Assembly (NCBI GenBank): GCA_003118195.1
Contig: BEXV01000538.1
Span: forward strand, 54,793-118,792
Direction: 5' to 3'
Source of the DNA: Hemicentrotus pulcherrimus
Taxonomy: Eukaryota > Echinodermata > Echinoidea > Camarodonta > Strongylocentrotidae
DNA: 64,000 nt
Below are positions 10,725 through 23,700 of this stretch, in pieces; the stretch's first letter is position 1, and each line of letters starts with the position of its first letter. A program made the translations under genes and the position numbers. Below the pieces are notes generated by a model. That model did not search any database. It saw only the letters and a list, made by a program, of their open reading frames with translations, and was not told the DNA's origin.

Positions 10725-11239
10725 CTATAAATATACAAATAGAGACATAAAACAATTAAACACACATCAAATGAAAACACATCACACAAGATAAACCACA
10801 CAACCGACAGCAACGAAACTGTGCACTTTAAATGCACTTTTAAATCTAAAACACTATGTTCCGTACTACCGTTACAAACAAAAATTACAAAAACATATTC
10901 TGTAGATTTTTGCCAAAATTATGAATATGTGATGAATGTCCTACCTATGACATTTTATCACTGACCTACAAAACATATTGGGCAGGTAAACACAACAACC
11001 TATCACATTTTGTGAAACAATAAAATGTTTTTAAATTACATAAACACAAAAATAATACAACAAAGAGTTTAATAATATAATGTGAACCACCGAAAAGAAC
11101 AAGCACACAACATGTACAACTTCATGAACATGTACCTGCCCTCCAAACATAGAAAAAAATACATCCAAAAACTATTTAAAAACAACAAAGCTCTGGAACA
11201 TGAGAACATTGCATAATCTCTATGATTAACATCTACACT

Positions 11240-11335
11240 AGGAACATCTATAGTGTATCAGCACTAGTTTCGCCAGGTGGAATGAACCACACAGCAGGGT
11301 CAGTGACAGGTGGCTATGCCATCAGCACAGCTCTC
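11240..11335. other. GC-richer island in OB-fold gene intron
   Basis: About 90 bp with CCTGTCACTGACCCTGCTGT on the - strand stands out from the A-rich intron. It has no splice-flanked frame that fits the gene, and may be a lost exon or an enhancer. Confidence 0.2.
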
Positions 11336-11713
11336 TAATAACATTTTTTTAAAGATTAACATAGGTTACCAACTGGCATTGATTGGGAAGTTTTTTCTAG
11401 GGTGATGGCAAAAAATACAAATAGATCTGTGGGGCTTTTAAAATCCAGACCATCACACAGCCTCAAAAATATTTCGCCCTAAACAATTCCAACATTATAA
11501 GATGTCTGTCTGTGGACTCCTTAAATCTTAGAAAAAAAAAAGCAATGATTTGAAAAAATGGTATGAACATGTTCAAACAAAGCCCCTGAAAGCATGTTTC
11601 TATACCAAAATGAGCAATCCTGCTATAAAACAAAAACATCACAAAAATATAACAAAAATTAATGAACGCCCATATATTCCATCGGAACAACAAAACCCAC
11701 AAAGACAACATAC

Positions 11714-11914
11714 CTCAATGCAGGTTTGCTGCGTCGAACATAGGGCTTGGTCTTGAGCCAACACCGTGGTGACAACAATGGTGTCGTTTACAACCATAGT
11801 GACATTCTCAACCGCTGAGCCTTACAAAGTGAGGCCCAGCGACCCTTCCATATCAGCATCTTTCAACATTAGTCGACGCCTCTTGAACGTCGGCGTAGAC
11901 ACCAAAGAGCCGAT
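11714..11914 (-). pseudogene. OB-fold gene exon 3 with in-frame stop
   Basis: Acceptor TTTTTGTAG, donor GTATGT; 67 codons, phase 0 at both ends. Codes IGSLVSTPTFKRRRLMLKDA, then GSLGLTL, then TAA, then GSAVENVTMVVNDTIVVTTV. The reading frame continues sensibly on both sides of the TAA. In RPA-type OB folds this position is usually Trp-Gly after a TL strand, so the stop replaces a structural residue. Confidence 0.6.
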
Positions 11915-12498
11915 CTACAAAAAAATACAAAACATGATACAAGGCATTAAAAAAAATTACATGTAAAACAAAAAAAAAAAAACACCCAAAAATTAAATAA
12001 CCTATAAGAACAAATAACATTAACAAAATATGTGGCATACACAATGAGCCCACATCAACTATCAGTAGGAACAAAGACTGATATAGAGAACAAAATACCA
12101 CTGAAAAAAAGTGGCATAGATCTAACATTATGTAACTCTTCCCAAAATCTACATTGTTTACCATCCATTGAGACAAATAACTAACACAATTGATGGCACA
12201 ACACAGCAATGTAAAAAAAGCAAAATGCATCAACGTAAAAACATAACAAAGGCAAACCACATTGGCATAACACCATCCAAACACTATGAACCTCTAAACC
12301 TAATACCATCTTTGTACACTAATAAATAACTTTTGGAGCACCACAAAAGCATTTACATATTTTTAACTCTAACATAAAAACAATGTGTAACCCACCACCA
12401 AGAAGGACAAGAGCTAAAAACAAACCCTTAAAAGTATACAAAGGATCTGCCCTGTACGCCAAACTGATAGATTAACAATACAGTAACCTAATAATTAC

Positions 12499-12636
12499 CT
12501 CTGCAACTGTTGCCCTAACGGACAGACGCTTGTTGTTGGGGCTGGTGGCTGCCAAGCCAAGGCTCACCACTGCGGGCCTGATGATGAGGTCCACCTTGGC
12601 ATCATCGATCTCAAAATTTGATGTCTGAGTGATAAC
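12499..12636 (-). CDS. OB-fold gene exon 2
   Basis: Acceptor TTGTTGTAG, donor GTAATT; 46 codons, phase 0 at both ends. Encodes VITQTSNFEIDDAKVDLIIR, then AATSPNNKRLSVRATVAE. It joins the end of the first OB fold to the beginning of the second. Confidence 0.6.
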
Positions 12637-13103
12637 CTACAACAAAAATATAAAACAAGAACGTTGCCCAAAAATATAAAATCAACAACACAACACAAAA
12701 CATTAAATATTAACCAAACACAAACCCTGAAGTTCTAATGATAAAATGAAACCCTGATACTTCAACACCACACTAAGCAGTGCAAAAAAAATATTTAAAA
12801 AATGACAAGAACGAACCTCAAACACTATTTCCAACAGGACCACACCATTTGATGCAACATAACAAAAAAAGAAAACAAATATATGTAAAACCAGTGGCAA
12901 AAACACATGCTACTTTCACTCGAGCACAGATTTCTTGCATGAGCATTTTGCCTTCAGAAAGACTAAAAAGAATGAGAATTTGATCAAATCATGCCAGCAT
13001 AGGATTAGAAAACATTAGATGACGATTTTGACCCATAATTTTCAGAAAATGGACCACTAAACAAATTTATACACGAAAGTTGGTAAATGTGCTGCTGACA
13101 TAA

Positions 13104-13122
13104 ATGTATGTATGTATGTATG
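13104..13122. repeat. (TATG)n microsatellite
   Basis: About five ATGT/TATG units in the intron. Confidence 0.8.
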
Positions 13123-13663
13123 CACATACTAATAAACAGACTGCACGATGCTAAAAAAAAATCTCTCAATTATGCCAAAATGCAAAAATGCAAAAAGGGC
13201 AACCCCATGCAAGGAGGGAGGAGGCAAGAGAAAATGGAGGTGGGGAAAAAACCCAATAATAACCAACAACCTAAGATCATTTGGTTTGCATTCATTTGAC
13301 AGTAGTAGGTTCTATTTCAAAACAATGCATCTTAAAGACACCTAAACCCAACGTCAGGGAGCATATAACCTAACCCCTTACCCGTACCTTACCCTAATCC
13401 TGCAAAACATGCCGTATTTGCAGCTGAGCTGAGCCAGGATGAATGAAAAGCTAAAAAAAGGCAAACTCCGTGCTCGAAACATATTGTCCAAAACTGCTCA
13501 AAATATACCACCCAAATTTGGAAAAGCCGAGCGGCTGGCAGCGTCACTTATTATTCGTAACATAGACATCCTACAGACATAATATTATTACAATATACAC
13601 TGTAGACCAAAGAATAATTGCGTTGGTACGGTGTATAAAGAAAAAAATTGTAATTTAATTGAC

Positions 13664-13771
13664 CAGATTCTGAGACTTTACTGCAGACAACTTCACACAG
13701 GCGCACATCCACCCGCATCTCACCATCGTTATGCACATCAAAATGTATTGTGCAGCAGTGTGCCATGGAAC
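13664..13771 (-). other. exon-like island in intron 1 of OB-fold gene
   Basis: Acceptor TTTTTTCACAG and a possible donor GTCAAT bound 108 bp, open in two frames: one reads MAHCCTIHFDVHNDGEMRVD then VRLCEVVCSKVSES, the other is Cys/Met-rich. The first looks more protein-like but enters in phase 1, whereas exon 1 ends in phase 0. A lost or alternative exon is possible. Confidence 0.3.
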
Positions 13772-14043
13772 CTGTGAAAAAATGTATACTATATCAAGAG
13801 AAAGGGAGGTGTATTTCTGCCCCTGTGCAGATTTCGGCCGGCACGTTGGATGCATGGTAAAACCCCTTGATAGGACATTGCGTAATACAGCATAATAAAT
13901 ATATCACATACTGTATCCCACACAAACAACACCATGCCAGAGCCAATAAAAAAAACATTTGCATTAAAAAATATATCCCTAAATATCACATTATAGGAGT
14001 GCAATCGGCAACCTGCTACCCGAATCTCAAAAATCAAGTATCC

Positions 14044-14870
14044 AACGCGTGTTTGAAAGGAATATGGGAACCATAAAATGAGCTGTATTACAAGAATTTT
14101 GCAGATTTAGAGCCCGACTTTGTGTGAGTCGCAAGCTCAAAAGTAGCTCAACACATCTTTTAAATCAATGCAGCGGGGTACCGTAGCACACACACACGAT
14201 ATATCCGACTAATTCAGATTCCAACTTCTGATCACCGCAAGGGTGGTGTTTGGCACAGACAGCTCGTCGTGGGATACCAGCTCCGGCCGCTTGTGTTTGA
14301 TTGTTGGGTAAACGCACGGCGCGCTTGCGTGCTTGCTATTGACTTTGTACATGCAGCCCAAAACTTCCACGAATGGACTAAACAACCTCCAAAACAGTGA
14401 AAATGGGACTAAATATTGTGATGGCAATACACTATTATAAACTGGGTTTCTTTTCTGATAAAATGATAAACGAAGAAATATTTTTTCATAATTTGAAAAA
14501 CAAGTGAAAATGAATAGAAAGAAATAACCCCAAATATAGGATTTGGACATTATGAATCAGAAAAGCCCATCTTACATCAACATCTTCCAAACAAACAAAA
14601 ACACCAAAAGTAACACAAAACATGTACCAGTAATACACATAGGGCCTAACCAATTTTAACTCTTAATCTAGACCTATATTTGGTCATTTGATAAATGTTT
14701 ACAACATTTGGTATAGGCTTCTAGGTTTTAGTAGGGTCGGTGTCTGCATTGATATATAACATGCGATGAAATACTTTTGAGCTTGCGACACACAAAATTT
14801 GCCTCTAAATCTAAAAAATACATGAAATACAGCTCGTACTATGGTACCCATATACCTTACAAACACGCGT
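14044..14870. mobile_element. 827 bp terminal-inverted-repeat element
   Basis: The left end ACGCGTGTTTGAAAGGAATA (14044 onward to about 14147) matches the reverse complement of the right end (14772-14870), which reads ACGCGTGTTTGTAAGGTATA on the - strand. Similarity runs for about 100 bp to a GCGACTCACAC/GCAAGCTCAAAAGTA-type inner border. The interior includes a GC-rich patch at 14215-14340 reading HKRPELVSHDELSVPNTTLA on the - strand, ending in a stop. No transposase recognised. It sits in intron 1 of the OB-fold gene. Target duplications are not obvious. Confidence 0.7.
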
Positions 14871-15082
14871 AAAACACTCTATCATATTCAAGTAGCGGGG
14901 ACGACGATTACATCGTTAAAATGTGATATTTAAGGATATGTTTTCCATTGCAAATGTAGTTCTACAGTGTCTCTGGCATACTGTCCGAAACTTACAGCTA
15001 AATATAGACCCCAACAATCACACACAAAACAGAAAAAAAACAAAAACAAAAACATAACGAACAAAAAACTCAAAATAAATAC

Positions 15083-15325
15083 CTTGGATTCCTTAGTTAA
15101 TGATAGGTTCCGACCCTTCAATGTTCCCTTGGCTAGCATGACCTTCTTTCTTAGCATTAACGCCAAGAGATCCTTAGCCACCTGATCATCGGGGAAATGG
15201 CAGTAAACACCAACTGGCTCTGACTGACCCGACTCGAGCACGAGCTCAAACACATGCGGCTCCTTGCCTCGAGGCCTTCTAACTTCAAATTGCTCCACCA
15301 CACAAACCTTAAAAACACCAGGCAT
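15083..15325 (-). CDS. OB-fold gene exon 1 (start codon exon)
   Basis: ATG at 15323-15325 on the - strand; donor GTATTT. Codes for 81 residues from MPGVFKVCVVEQFEVRRPRG to KGTLKGRNLSLTKESK, ending in phase 0. A further in-frame ATG lies eight codons upstream (MCLVFPAI). The MPG start was chosen because the OB-fold strand begins there. KGTLK matches the SKGTLK block of RPA70 domain A. Confidence 0.6.
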
Positions 15326-16010
15326 GATGGCTGGAAACACAAGACACACAACGTAAAAAAAATAACTCTAAAGTAACAGAAAACAGAAAAAATGACTATA
15401 ATTAACTGAGCACGGGCGTAAAGTTTCAGACAAAGTAAAACACGATCGAAAAGCGGCCGCAGTATGGGTATGGAACGCTGAATGAACTTTAAAATTTCAC
15501 ACCTCCGATCCCTAAAAGTAGAACACACAAACACACAATGGTGTAAAAAATTAAGTTGTGATAACAATATCATCATTTAAAAATATCAACACAACCAAAA
15601 CAAAGGTATTCAAAAAATAACCAACAACACGTTTGTTAACTATACATTTTTAAAATCATTTTTAAGCCGCCATAAATACCACACCGAGAATAACACCAAC
15701 TATAAAACGCCGAAACAGCAACATTTTAAACTAAGAAAAAGCACTGATCTTAATTGTGTGATGTCATAAAATTAGTGGCAATGACAATATGACAATGACA
15801 AAGACAATTAATTCGCATGCCACCCACATTGGGGTATTGGACAAGTTTACAAACAGTTTTCATTTGACAATTTAACACAGAAAATTAAATAACACAAATA
15901 AAAAATAAAGTTATTCAATATACAAAAATACGCTCTCGACAAAATAGTGAGAAAAATTATGATGATAATGAACAAAACAGATTGATAATGACTAAACGTT
16001 AATATTAATT
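15326..16010. other. upstream region of OB-fold gene
   Basis: AT-rich, no coding signal. A GC-richer patch near 15410-15500 (GCACGGGCGTAAAGTTTCAG, GCGGCCGC) might be a promoter or 5' exon, but nothing specific supports either. Confidence 0.3.
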
Positions 16011-16012
16011 AA

Positions 16013-16378
16013 AGGTAAAGACCAGTAATGGTCATGCGATTGCATTGTGAAAGAAACGTTGTGGAATCAATCAGAAAATGTTGATCATCTAGCATCTAGC
16101 ATCTGCAAGGTTTTGGAATCATCAAAATGATAAGAAATTTGGCCCATTCTTCGTAAAGTTACACGCACTATACACAGAAAGACGTATATGGGACTACCCT
16201 GTATCTCTCACAGACCAAGAGAGAAACCAATTTACCAAATATATGAATTAGTAGGCGGTTTCCCGGCAAATTTTATATCATCATGTATTAGTCAAAACAT
16301 ATTCTTTCACATGATTGGTAATGAGAGCTTCCATTTCATTTTTTGAAATTGGGGCGTTTCCAATACTGGTCTTTACCT
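16013..16378. mobile_element. TTAA-flanked piggyBac-like MITE, 366 bp
   Basis: Perfect 15 bp terminal inverted repeats AGGTAAAGACCAGTA (16013-16027) and TACTGGTCTTTACCT (16364-16378) are each directly flanked by TTAA (16009-16012 and 16379-16382). TTAA target sites are the signature of piggyBac-type transposition. The interior is non-coding, so this is a non-autonomous copy. A diverged reverse-orientation relative lies at 26270-26485. Confidence 0.85.
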
Positions 16379-16689
16379 TTAAAACGATAATGTAAACGAT
16401 AGTTAATGACAAAATTAAAGAAGCAATTGAAAAATATATTTACTGGTACCATAGATTGTCAATTAATGAAACACTGAAAATATTCATGATATCAATTTGA
16501 TAAATGGAAATGAGACATAAAATAAAAACATAAAGGCGCATATTGAACACACAACAACATGATTTCGACACATACTTAAAACAATGAAAATGAAGCATTA
16601 TTTTACGTCGCAATTTTAATAAGTTAAAACATGTTTGTACATTATTGGAGATGAAAAAAACTGAACCATTTTCAGAGTATTTGGACTTT

Positions 16690-17480
16690 TTGGTCTTGTG
16701 TCCTCACTCCCGATGTGTGCTATACACATTTGACTATCTTTGATATGCCTAATAGTCATACACTTCTTGTTCTCTCTTTACCTACTGTCCTATTATCAAA
16801 TCTCCCTCACTGCTTTACAGCCCCTCTAAAGTGTTGGGAGCTCCACAAATTTGATGGCAAAATATCTTTGATATGCCTTATACTATAGTCACTGTTGTGT
16901 CCTCACTCCCACTGTGTGCTTATACTGTACATCTGACTATCTTTGATATTATATTCATACACATCTTGTGTCCTCCTCACTCTCCATGTGTGCTATACAC
17001 ATTTGACTATCTTTGATATGCCTCATAGTCAGACACTTCTTGTGTCCTCACTCCCCATGTGTGCTTATACATTTGACTATCTTTGATATGATTTGTATTC
17101 ATACACTTCTTTTGTCCTCACTCCCCAAGTGTGCCATTTTGACTATCTTTGATATGCTTTATATTCATACACTTCTTTTGTCCTCACTCCCCAAGTGTGC
17201 CATTTTGACTATCTTTGATATGCTTTATATTCATACACTTCTTATGTCCTCACTCCCCATGTTTGCTATACACATTTGACTATCTTTGATATGCCTTATA
17301 GTCATACACTTCTTATGTCCTCACTCCCCATGTACACATTTGACTATCTTTGATATGCCTTATAGTCATACACTTCTTGTTCTGTCTTTACCTACTGTCC
17401 TATTATCAAATCTCCCTCACTGCTTTCAAAGCCGCTCTAAAGTGCTGGTAGCCCCACAAATTTGACAGCAACATTTCACT
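16690..17480. repeat. minisatellite of about nine 62-72 bp units
   Basis: Units with TGACTATCTTTGATATGC, a CATACACTTCTTGTGTCCTC segment and ACTCCCCATGTGTGC repeat from about 16700 to 17365. The track is bounded on both sides by a second direct repeat, CTTTACCTACTGTCCTATTA with the following 80 bp, at about 16776-16858 and 17384-17470. Confidence 0.85.
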
Positions 17481-17675
17481 TAAATATATGTTGAAGAGGA
17501 TGTCATTTCAGACACATTTCTGCAAGGATTTTTAAAAGAAATGAGTTTGTAGTAAAACATTGATGAAAGAATACAAATACAGAAAACCCAAATTACTTTT
17601 CTTTTATCAATATTGGGAGGGGGGAGAGGGGGAATATCTTTGACATTCTGGTTCACATTATGAAACAATTTAAAT

Positions 17676-17722
17676 GAACTTTCTGGCGAATTTGGGGCTC
17701 CCAACATTTTAGAAGGGCTTTA
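17676..17722. repeat. inverted partner of the minisatellite flank
   Basis: On the - strand this reads AAGCCCTTCTAAAATGTTGG followed by GAGCCCCAAATTCG. That matches AGCCCCTCTAAAGTGTTGGG on the + strand at about 16819, and again near 17430. The minisatellite therefore lies between inverted ends, as in a fold-back element. Confidence 0.6.
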
Positions 17723-17725
17723 AGT

Positions 17726-20700
17726 GTTCTTTGCTTATCTTATGTAAGTTTTTCCAACTTTTGCATTCATCATTTCAATCTCTGTATTCCATCATTGCAC
17801 AAGTTGAAGTCCAAACCTTTATCTTCGCTTGGTTTGAATATGCACCCATCTCCCTCTTTCTCTCTGTCTCTGTCTTTTCTTCACATTCTTATGGAACGAA
17901 CAAAAAAACATGAATAATGTAGTGAGTCCACACATCCTGAACTTTATATTTAATTTCACAAATTTATTAGTTTATTTGCAGATCTCTTTGAGGAGTCTGT
18001 TCATTATAAGCAACGAGCCACAAGCAAATGAGCATAAGTTTATCAAAGTATTTGAATGCAAGAAAAATACTACTTCACTTAAATAGTATACATGCCATTT
18101 TGCAGAAGATAACAGGTGCTCTGTAACTTAAATCTCAATAGCTATAATATGCAGTGTCACTTCAAATAAAGTTAATTTACTTTGTTTCATATCTATACTT
18201 TGCTAATGAAAACAGTTAGCAATTTCCATATTAAAAAATAACTACATGTACTTGATTAGGATTCCTTTTCAATAAATGCTTTGTCAATACACTCCCTCTT
18301 TATCTCCAAAACATGAACATTTATTTTTGTTTGTGAGAACAGAATAACTCAACATCACGTGTTGGTTTTAACTTTAGTGCAAATCATACAATGAGTATTC
18401 TTTACATGAAGGATGAAATTATTATTTTTTAATTCATATGTTTGGAGAACTGTGCTAACTTTTAATTCAGCATTGTCTAAAGTGGAACATTGAAAACAAT
18501 ACAAGATCTTCTTTATATGCATTATTATGATGCCCCTTTATGTGAAAAATTGCATGTTCATTGAGTAATCATGACACTGCTGAACACTTTGGGGTTCACT
18601 TACATCATCAAAATCAATATTTCTTACACCATTCTGAAGTAGAGTGCAAGTTCTTTTCACTGTGGTGAGAGATGCCATTGACCACTGTCATTTAAAATGA
18701 TCACAATTCAAGCTTTGTACCGTTTCCCACCAGTTTTAACATTATTAATTCACCTTCACCAAGAACTTGCCTTTAATCTCCTTCATTTATTTTCTTCATA
18801 GTCTACTTCCCTTTTGTGCACTCGAATATACAAACAGGGTTAAGCGATTTATGGCTGTTTCACAATTAAAAATTAAAACAGAAAACTGAACTGAAAGAAT
18901 GGATGAAATCTGATTTGATGAAGCCAACTTATTTGTCAATTGTTGTTGAAAAGCAACTCGAATATGAACTTCTAAAATTTTTATTATGAGCATGGTACAT
19001 ATACAAAATAAATGTATAGAAAGCTGATACAAATACTAATTTCAATGACTTTGTTACCCTGTTGGGTTTACATGGCAGTTTCTACACTATTTATGAACTC
19101 CGGATCGTAATTTATCTGGTGATATGTTAGGCACACATAGTTCTAATTAGCTGTACCAGTGGAGCAGATCTACAATGCTGATAGTTGTAATGCCATGCTG
19201 TTTTATGCTATCATGTATGGCAACTATAACTTTCTTGTTGTAATACTTTTTTCTGCAGGTCTAAGCTACCGACAAAATCAGTTGCAGTCAGTACACTTTC
19301 AACTTTTGTAAAAAGGATTTATAATGATTTATCAATATAAATGACATTTAATACATGTATTAATATCTAATGTTCAGTTTTGCAGTCTATAGAAATGATG
19401 AGGAAGTGATATATTGTATCAGTTATTCCTGTTCTCTCATTATGATGATGTTAATGTATGACTTTTCAAGAGATGATGACATTTATCTACAAATCATAAA
19501 CACCACTCAAAGTTGTTCTAACAACAAAATAATTGGCAAAATTTTCTGGCATTTCATTGTTTATAACTTAGCAAGGAAAATGGCACTTTTTGATAGGGAA
19601 TGTAGTAAAATAGAGTAAATGTTTAAAAGTGTCTTAAACTGTTTTTTGTTTTTTGTTGTTACTCATCTTCACTTGCATGGCTTACAAAGTTTCAATCACA
19701 TCTACATAAAATCACATTTTGTTTAAAATATATAATAGAAAAGGAGATACCGGTACTTATACTTGAATAGCGAGTGGCTCACATTTTAAAAGGGTATACA
19801 GACTGTATACGACCCTTGTACAAAATTATATATGACCATACTACAATAAATTTCTGAAAGTAATGAAATGCTTAGAATTCTACTTCATAACTACAAAAAG
19901 ATAGCCCTTTGTACAGGGTTACGAATTTGGCAGTGTAAAATGATTCACCATTCAGCTTTCTTCAATTTACAACTCAGTCTAATATTTGACTACATACAGT
20001 TAACAGACACATCTGTAGCTAAGAAAGCAAGTAACTCTTGCAGCGGCATAAATGAACTTGTGCAATACATACTACTAACTACTGTATACTAATGTATAAA
20101 TGACAATTACATGATCATCATTAAATCAGAGTTAAATCATGCTTTTGTACTAAAGATATATTCAAGATCTTGAAATTTCTTAATTACTAGAGGGAAATAC
20201 GTGTGAATGTATTAGATGTACTGTAGCTAAAGAAGTTCAAAGATCAGCACAAGAACTCGTTCTCTTTCTTGGTATTTCAGAAACACAACTGTGACTTTGC
20301 AAGATTGTGAAGTCAATACATACTATTTATGTGTAGTTAAGATTATCAATCTTCATTTTCATGCTGTTAAGTAAATATGAATCAGTATAATCATGATGTT
20401 AATCTCAATGTACATATTTTCTTTTATAAAGCAGCAAAGTATAATAAATAATCTATTTCAAGAAAACTAAAGAACAAACTGTACGTTTCATTTTTTCATG
20501 CTATAGTAGTTCATCCTTAAGCTTTTAAAAAGAACTGTATTACAAATAAATACATAAACGTGTGATTCACTAATACATTTTAAAATACATTTTGATAATT
20601 AAGAAAACCTTCTTGTTTATCTACCGGTATGTGAGTCTGATCAGAATTACATAAATTTGCTCCTTTTTGTTTGTACTACAAATCTTTCTTTCATCATCAT

Positions 20701-23700
20701 ACTTCTTGAACATGTATACACATTTTGATGTGTAGAACTTTGAAAATATTTAGAAAGACACTGTTCTTTTTTTTATAGTTTGAAGTCAAATGCAGGTTTG
20801 CATTTCAACTGTGATTTGTCCATTTCTTCTGAAAATTTTCTTTTTTTTAGCTACACATGCACAATAATATTTCCAAAAAAAAAAGAATGATAAGAATGAT
20901 AAAAAGTTTTGCCATCAGCAGCTGCTTAATTAATAACTGAATATTCATTACGAATACAAGCAAATTCTTCACATTCTGGATATTTTGATAAGAAATGAAG
21001 TTTCCTTCAAAATGAGCATAGAAGTATATAACACACAGACAAGTACAGATCTTTGAATAATAATAAAAAATTATATATTTAGGGCATATTGAATATTTTT
21101 TTCACTGATCATAATACACTGCACATCACTGTAGTGAGGGAAAGGGTTGTCTAGTAGCAGGGAAAATGGGTTTTGTAACAGCACGTTGTCTTTTCCTCAT
21201 ATGTGTTTAATCTATAAAAATCTACATCTCAATTAAACATGTAATATATCGTTTCTAGCGCTGTCTTGAGATGAAATGTAGGAAAAGCAGAATTACCATA
21301 CAAGTTGATATTCTGGGCTTACATGGAGCTTAATACGTTGATGATGTCTCTAAGAACTTTACTGATAAAACTGGTAAATAATTTACAGATAAAACCGTGC
21401 AAATATAAATAATTCAGGTTAGGTCCAGAAACATTTCAATAGAATCATAACCATGATTTCATAATTACAAACATGATTAAAATAGCTTTTTACTCTCTAC
21501 ATTTCATCTTAAAATATTCAGAAGATTTGGAACATCTAAAATTTGGAAATAGATTAGTTCACCTACATCAAGGAATATCCGATAAAAGCTGAATAAGTTG
21601 ATGCTTTGCTTAACTTCATAGTAAAAACTTATTGCAATTTTCCCATGATTTTTTTTCCTCTTGCACCTAAACCAATATAAGCTAATATTTGCAGTGCAGT
21701 TTTGCCACATACACATCAATAAATGGAACAAACAAGTTACAAAATCATAGCATCGTCAGTGCCTTATCTTTGACTTATTTTCTCATATTTACACGAAAGT
21801 ATACATACACATTCACATGATATATCCACAAAACATTAAAAATGAAACACATATGATTATGTACATGAATCTCCCTGGGATACAGTTTGAGGGAGTATTT
21901 CCTATGTCACAATCAACACTTTCATGTAAAACGTAGCTGTAAAAACCCCACATAGGTCTTCTTTGTTGTTGCTGATGGCACTGTTATTACCCCCAAAGGA
22001 GCCTAATAGCCGAAGTAAAGTCACAACATAGCAACGCACTCGCCCCTTTTCACTCTCGTACAATCAGCCGTATCTGCTACGTAAGGCTCGAGACAAAGGG
22101 TATCCATGAAACGCCACAGAAGCCAACGTAAAAACCATAGCCCCATGTAGGCCCCATAGCAATTGTCAGAGCTGACTTGATACAAATTTTGAACATTTTG
22201 AAATTGTTGGCCTTCATTTGCAGTAAGCACCTTGTAGACCCCTCAAGTATCATATACGTGCCGTAATCCCACTGGGTATCACACAAGTGGCTCTTAAAGC
22301 CAGGTTTTACATGAAAGTGTGACTGCACCATTAGTGAAAGCAGCTGGTACTAAAGTTGTTTCATGGCTCAGAACGCTTTACTGGCTCTATCAAATGGCTG
22401 CAAACTTCCTGTGGACTTTCTAAAAAATCTCATGATTATTATACATGCATGAGTTGAAACAAGATGTAGAGTCATAGAGTGGAGTACAGTAATAGGATTA
22501 TCAACAGGGGTTGAGTACATAAAGATGATCTTGAGTTATGGTAATTAATTGTTCCAGAAACAATCAAAAAACTTACACAGACCAAGTGTTCAACTATAAA
22601 TCATAATGACATCAGCCTTTTGAATTTGGTAGAAAATGTAAAATAGCTGATAAATGAGCAAACAAAGGTGATCACGGCAAGTACATGTATATGCATATGG
22701 GAGTTATGCTTTTTTCAGTTAATTGCAGCAATGTGTTGTACTTTGTTTATATTTTGGTGGTGCAAACCAACAATCTACTGCATGATTTATAATAAGCACT
22801 TTTCTTGAATGCTACTACATGTATGTTATCGGAACTTAAGATCAACTGAACTTACACCAAGTTTTGGAGCAATGCATGCATGCATGCTCATTGCTGCTAC
22901 CATGAATTTTCACATACTGAACCATGATAGAGATTTAGCTCATAGGGGTTTACACCTGTCTGAAATCTCCATGAGAGAATTGCAACGATAAACTCATTTG
23001 CTATATAAAACTGGTTAGAGTTTTTTCTCAATATATAACACACAAGTATACTGTAGTATATAGTTGGACTTCAGTAGCATCAGCTATGCAGTTTTTATAT
23101 TCATATAGGGCTGGCAATAATCTTAAAACCTGTCTTGGTTTAACACCAGTAGCAACATCACTGATGTGATAAGAATGGTTACTGATCACATCTATGATTA
23201 AATCTTTGTATACCTTAGCCCCAAAATGACTGGTATGATACCTGCAGACAGTCATGAAGGCAGAGTTCAAACTGCCGGTACTTTGGTTTGTCTACCCTGG
23301 ACTCGCCCTGCGGAAACATGTAACAACCATGGATGAAGAACAGAAAGAATTAATGGCACTGCTGAGACCCAAATATACTATTAAACGCTCTTGGCAAGTG
23401 GTTTTGGTTCAGCAGAAGGAATTATTTGTATAATCTCTTCTAGCAAATGTTTTTTCAAAAAGTTTTTGAATGCTATACCCATTATTACTGCTTATACTGG
23501 AACCCAATGACCCCTGTATTAACCATATGGGAACAAAAATATTCAGTATAGTGAATGAGTTAAAGACCCGTTGGTCGTAAATCCGGATGATCGATTACAC
23601 ATGTTATCTGTGAAATCTTGAACGGTACCCCATAAGATCTCCCAAGACAGGGTCTTTTATACCACAACTGGATGATGTGCAGTTTGAGCTGACCATCGTG

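Larger units (their letters stand above)
9925..15325 (-). pseudogene. RPA70-like OB-fold protein gene, probably a pseudogene
   Basis: Five exons on the - strand: 15083-15325, 12499-12636, 11714-11914, 10666-10724 and 9925-10071. The first two give the pattern of RPA70 DNA-binding domain A: MPGVFKVCVVEQFE, VFELVLESGQSEPVGVY, then KKVMLAKGTLKGRNLSLT and TNFEIDDAKVDL. Exons 2-3 match domain B: RLSVRATVAE-IGSLVSTPTFKRRRLMLKDA, then a GLTL strand and GSAVENVTMVVNDTIVV. The conserved Trp expected after GLTL is replaced by an in-frame TAA, and the 59 bp fourth exon leaves phase 2 against a phase 0 fifth exon. Two independent breaks argue for a relic. Family members could be cellular single-stranded-DNA-binding proteins or the RPA-like genes carried by Helitron transposons; no Rep/helicase is visible here. 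Confidence 0.65.

Noticed and set aside
11853..12284. 143-codon Phe/Cys-rich - strand frame
   Set aside because: It runs out of OB-fold exon 3 into an A-rich intron in a different frame; its composition is what a T-rich strand would give.
17013..17279. 88-codon repeat protein
   Set aside because: Translation of the 66-69 bp minisatellite units.
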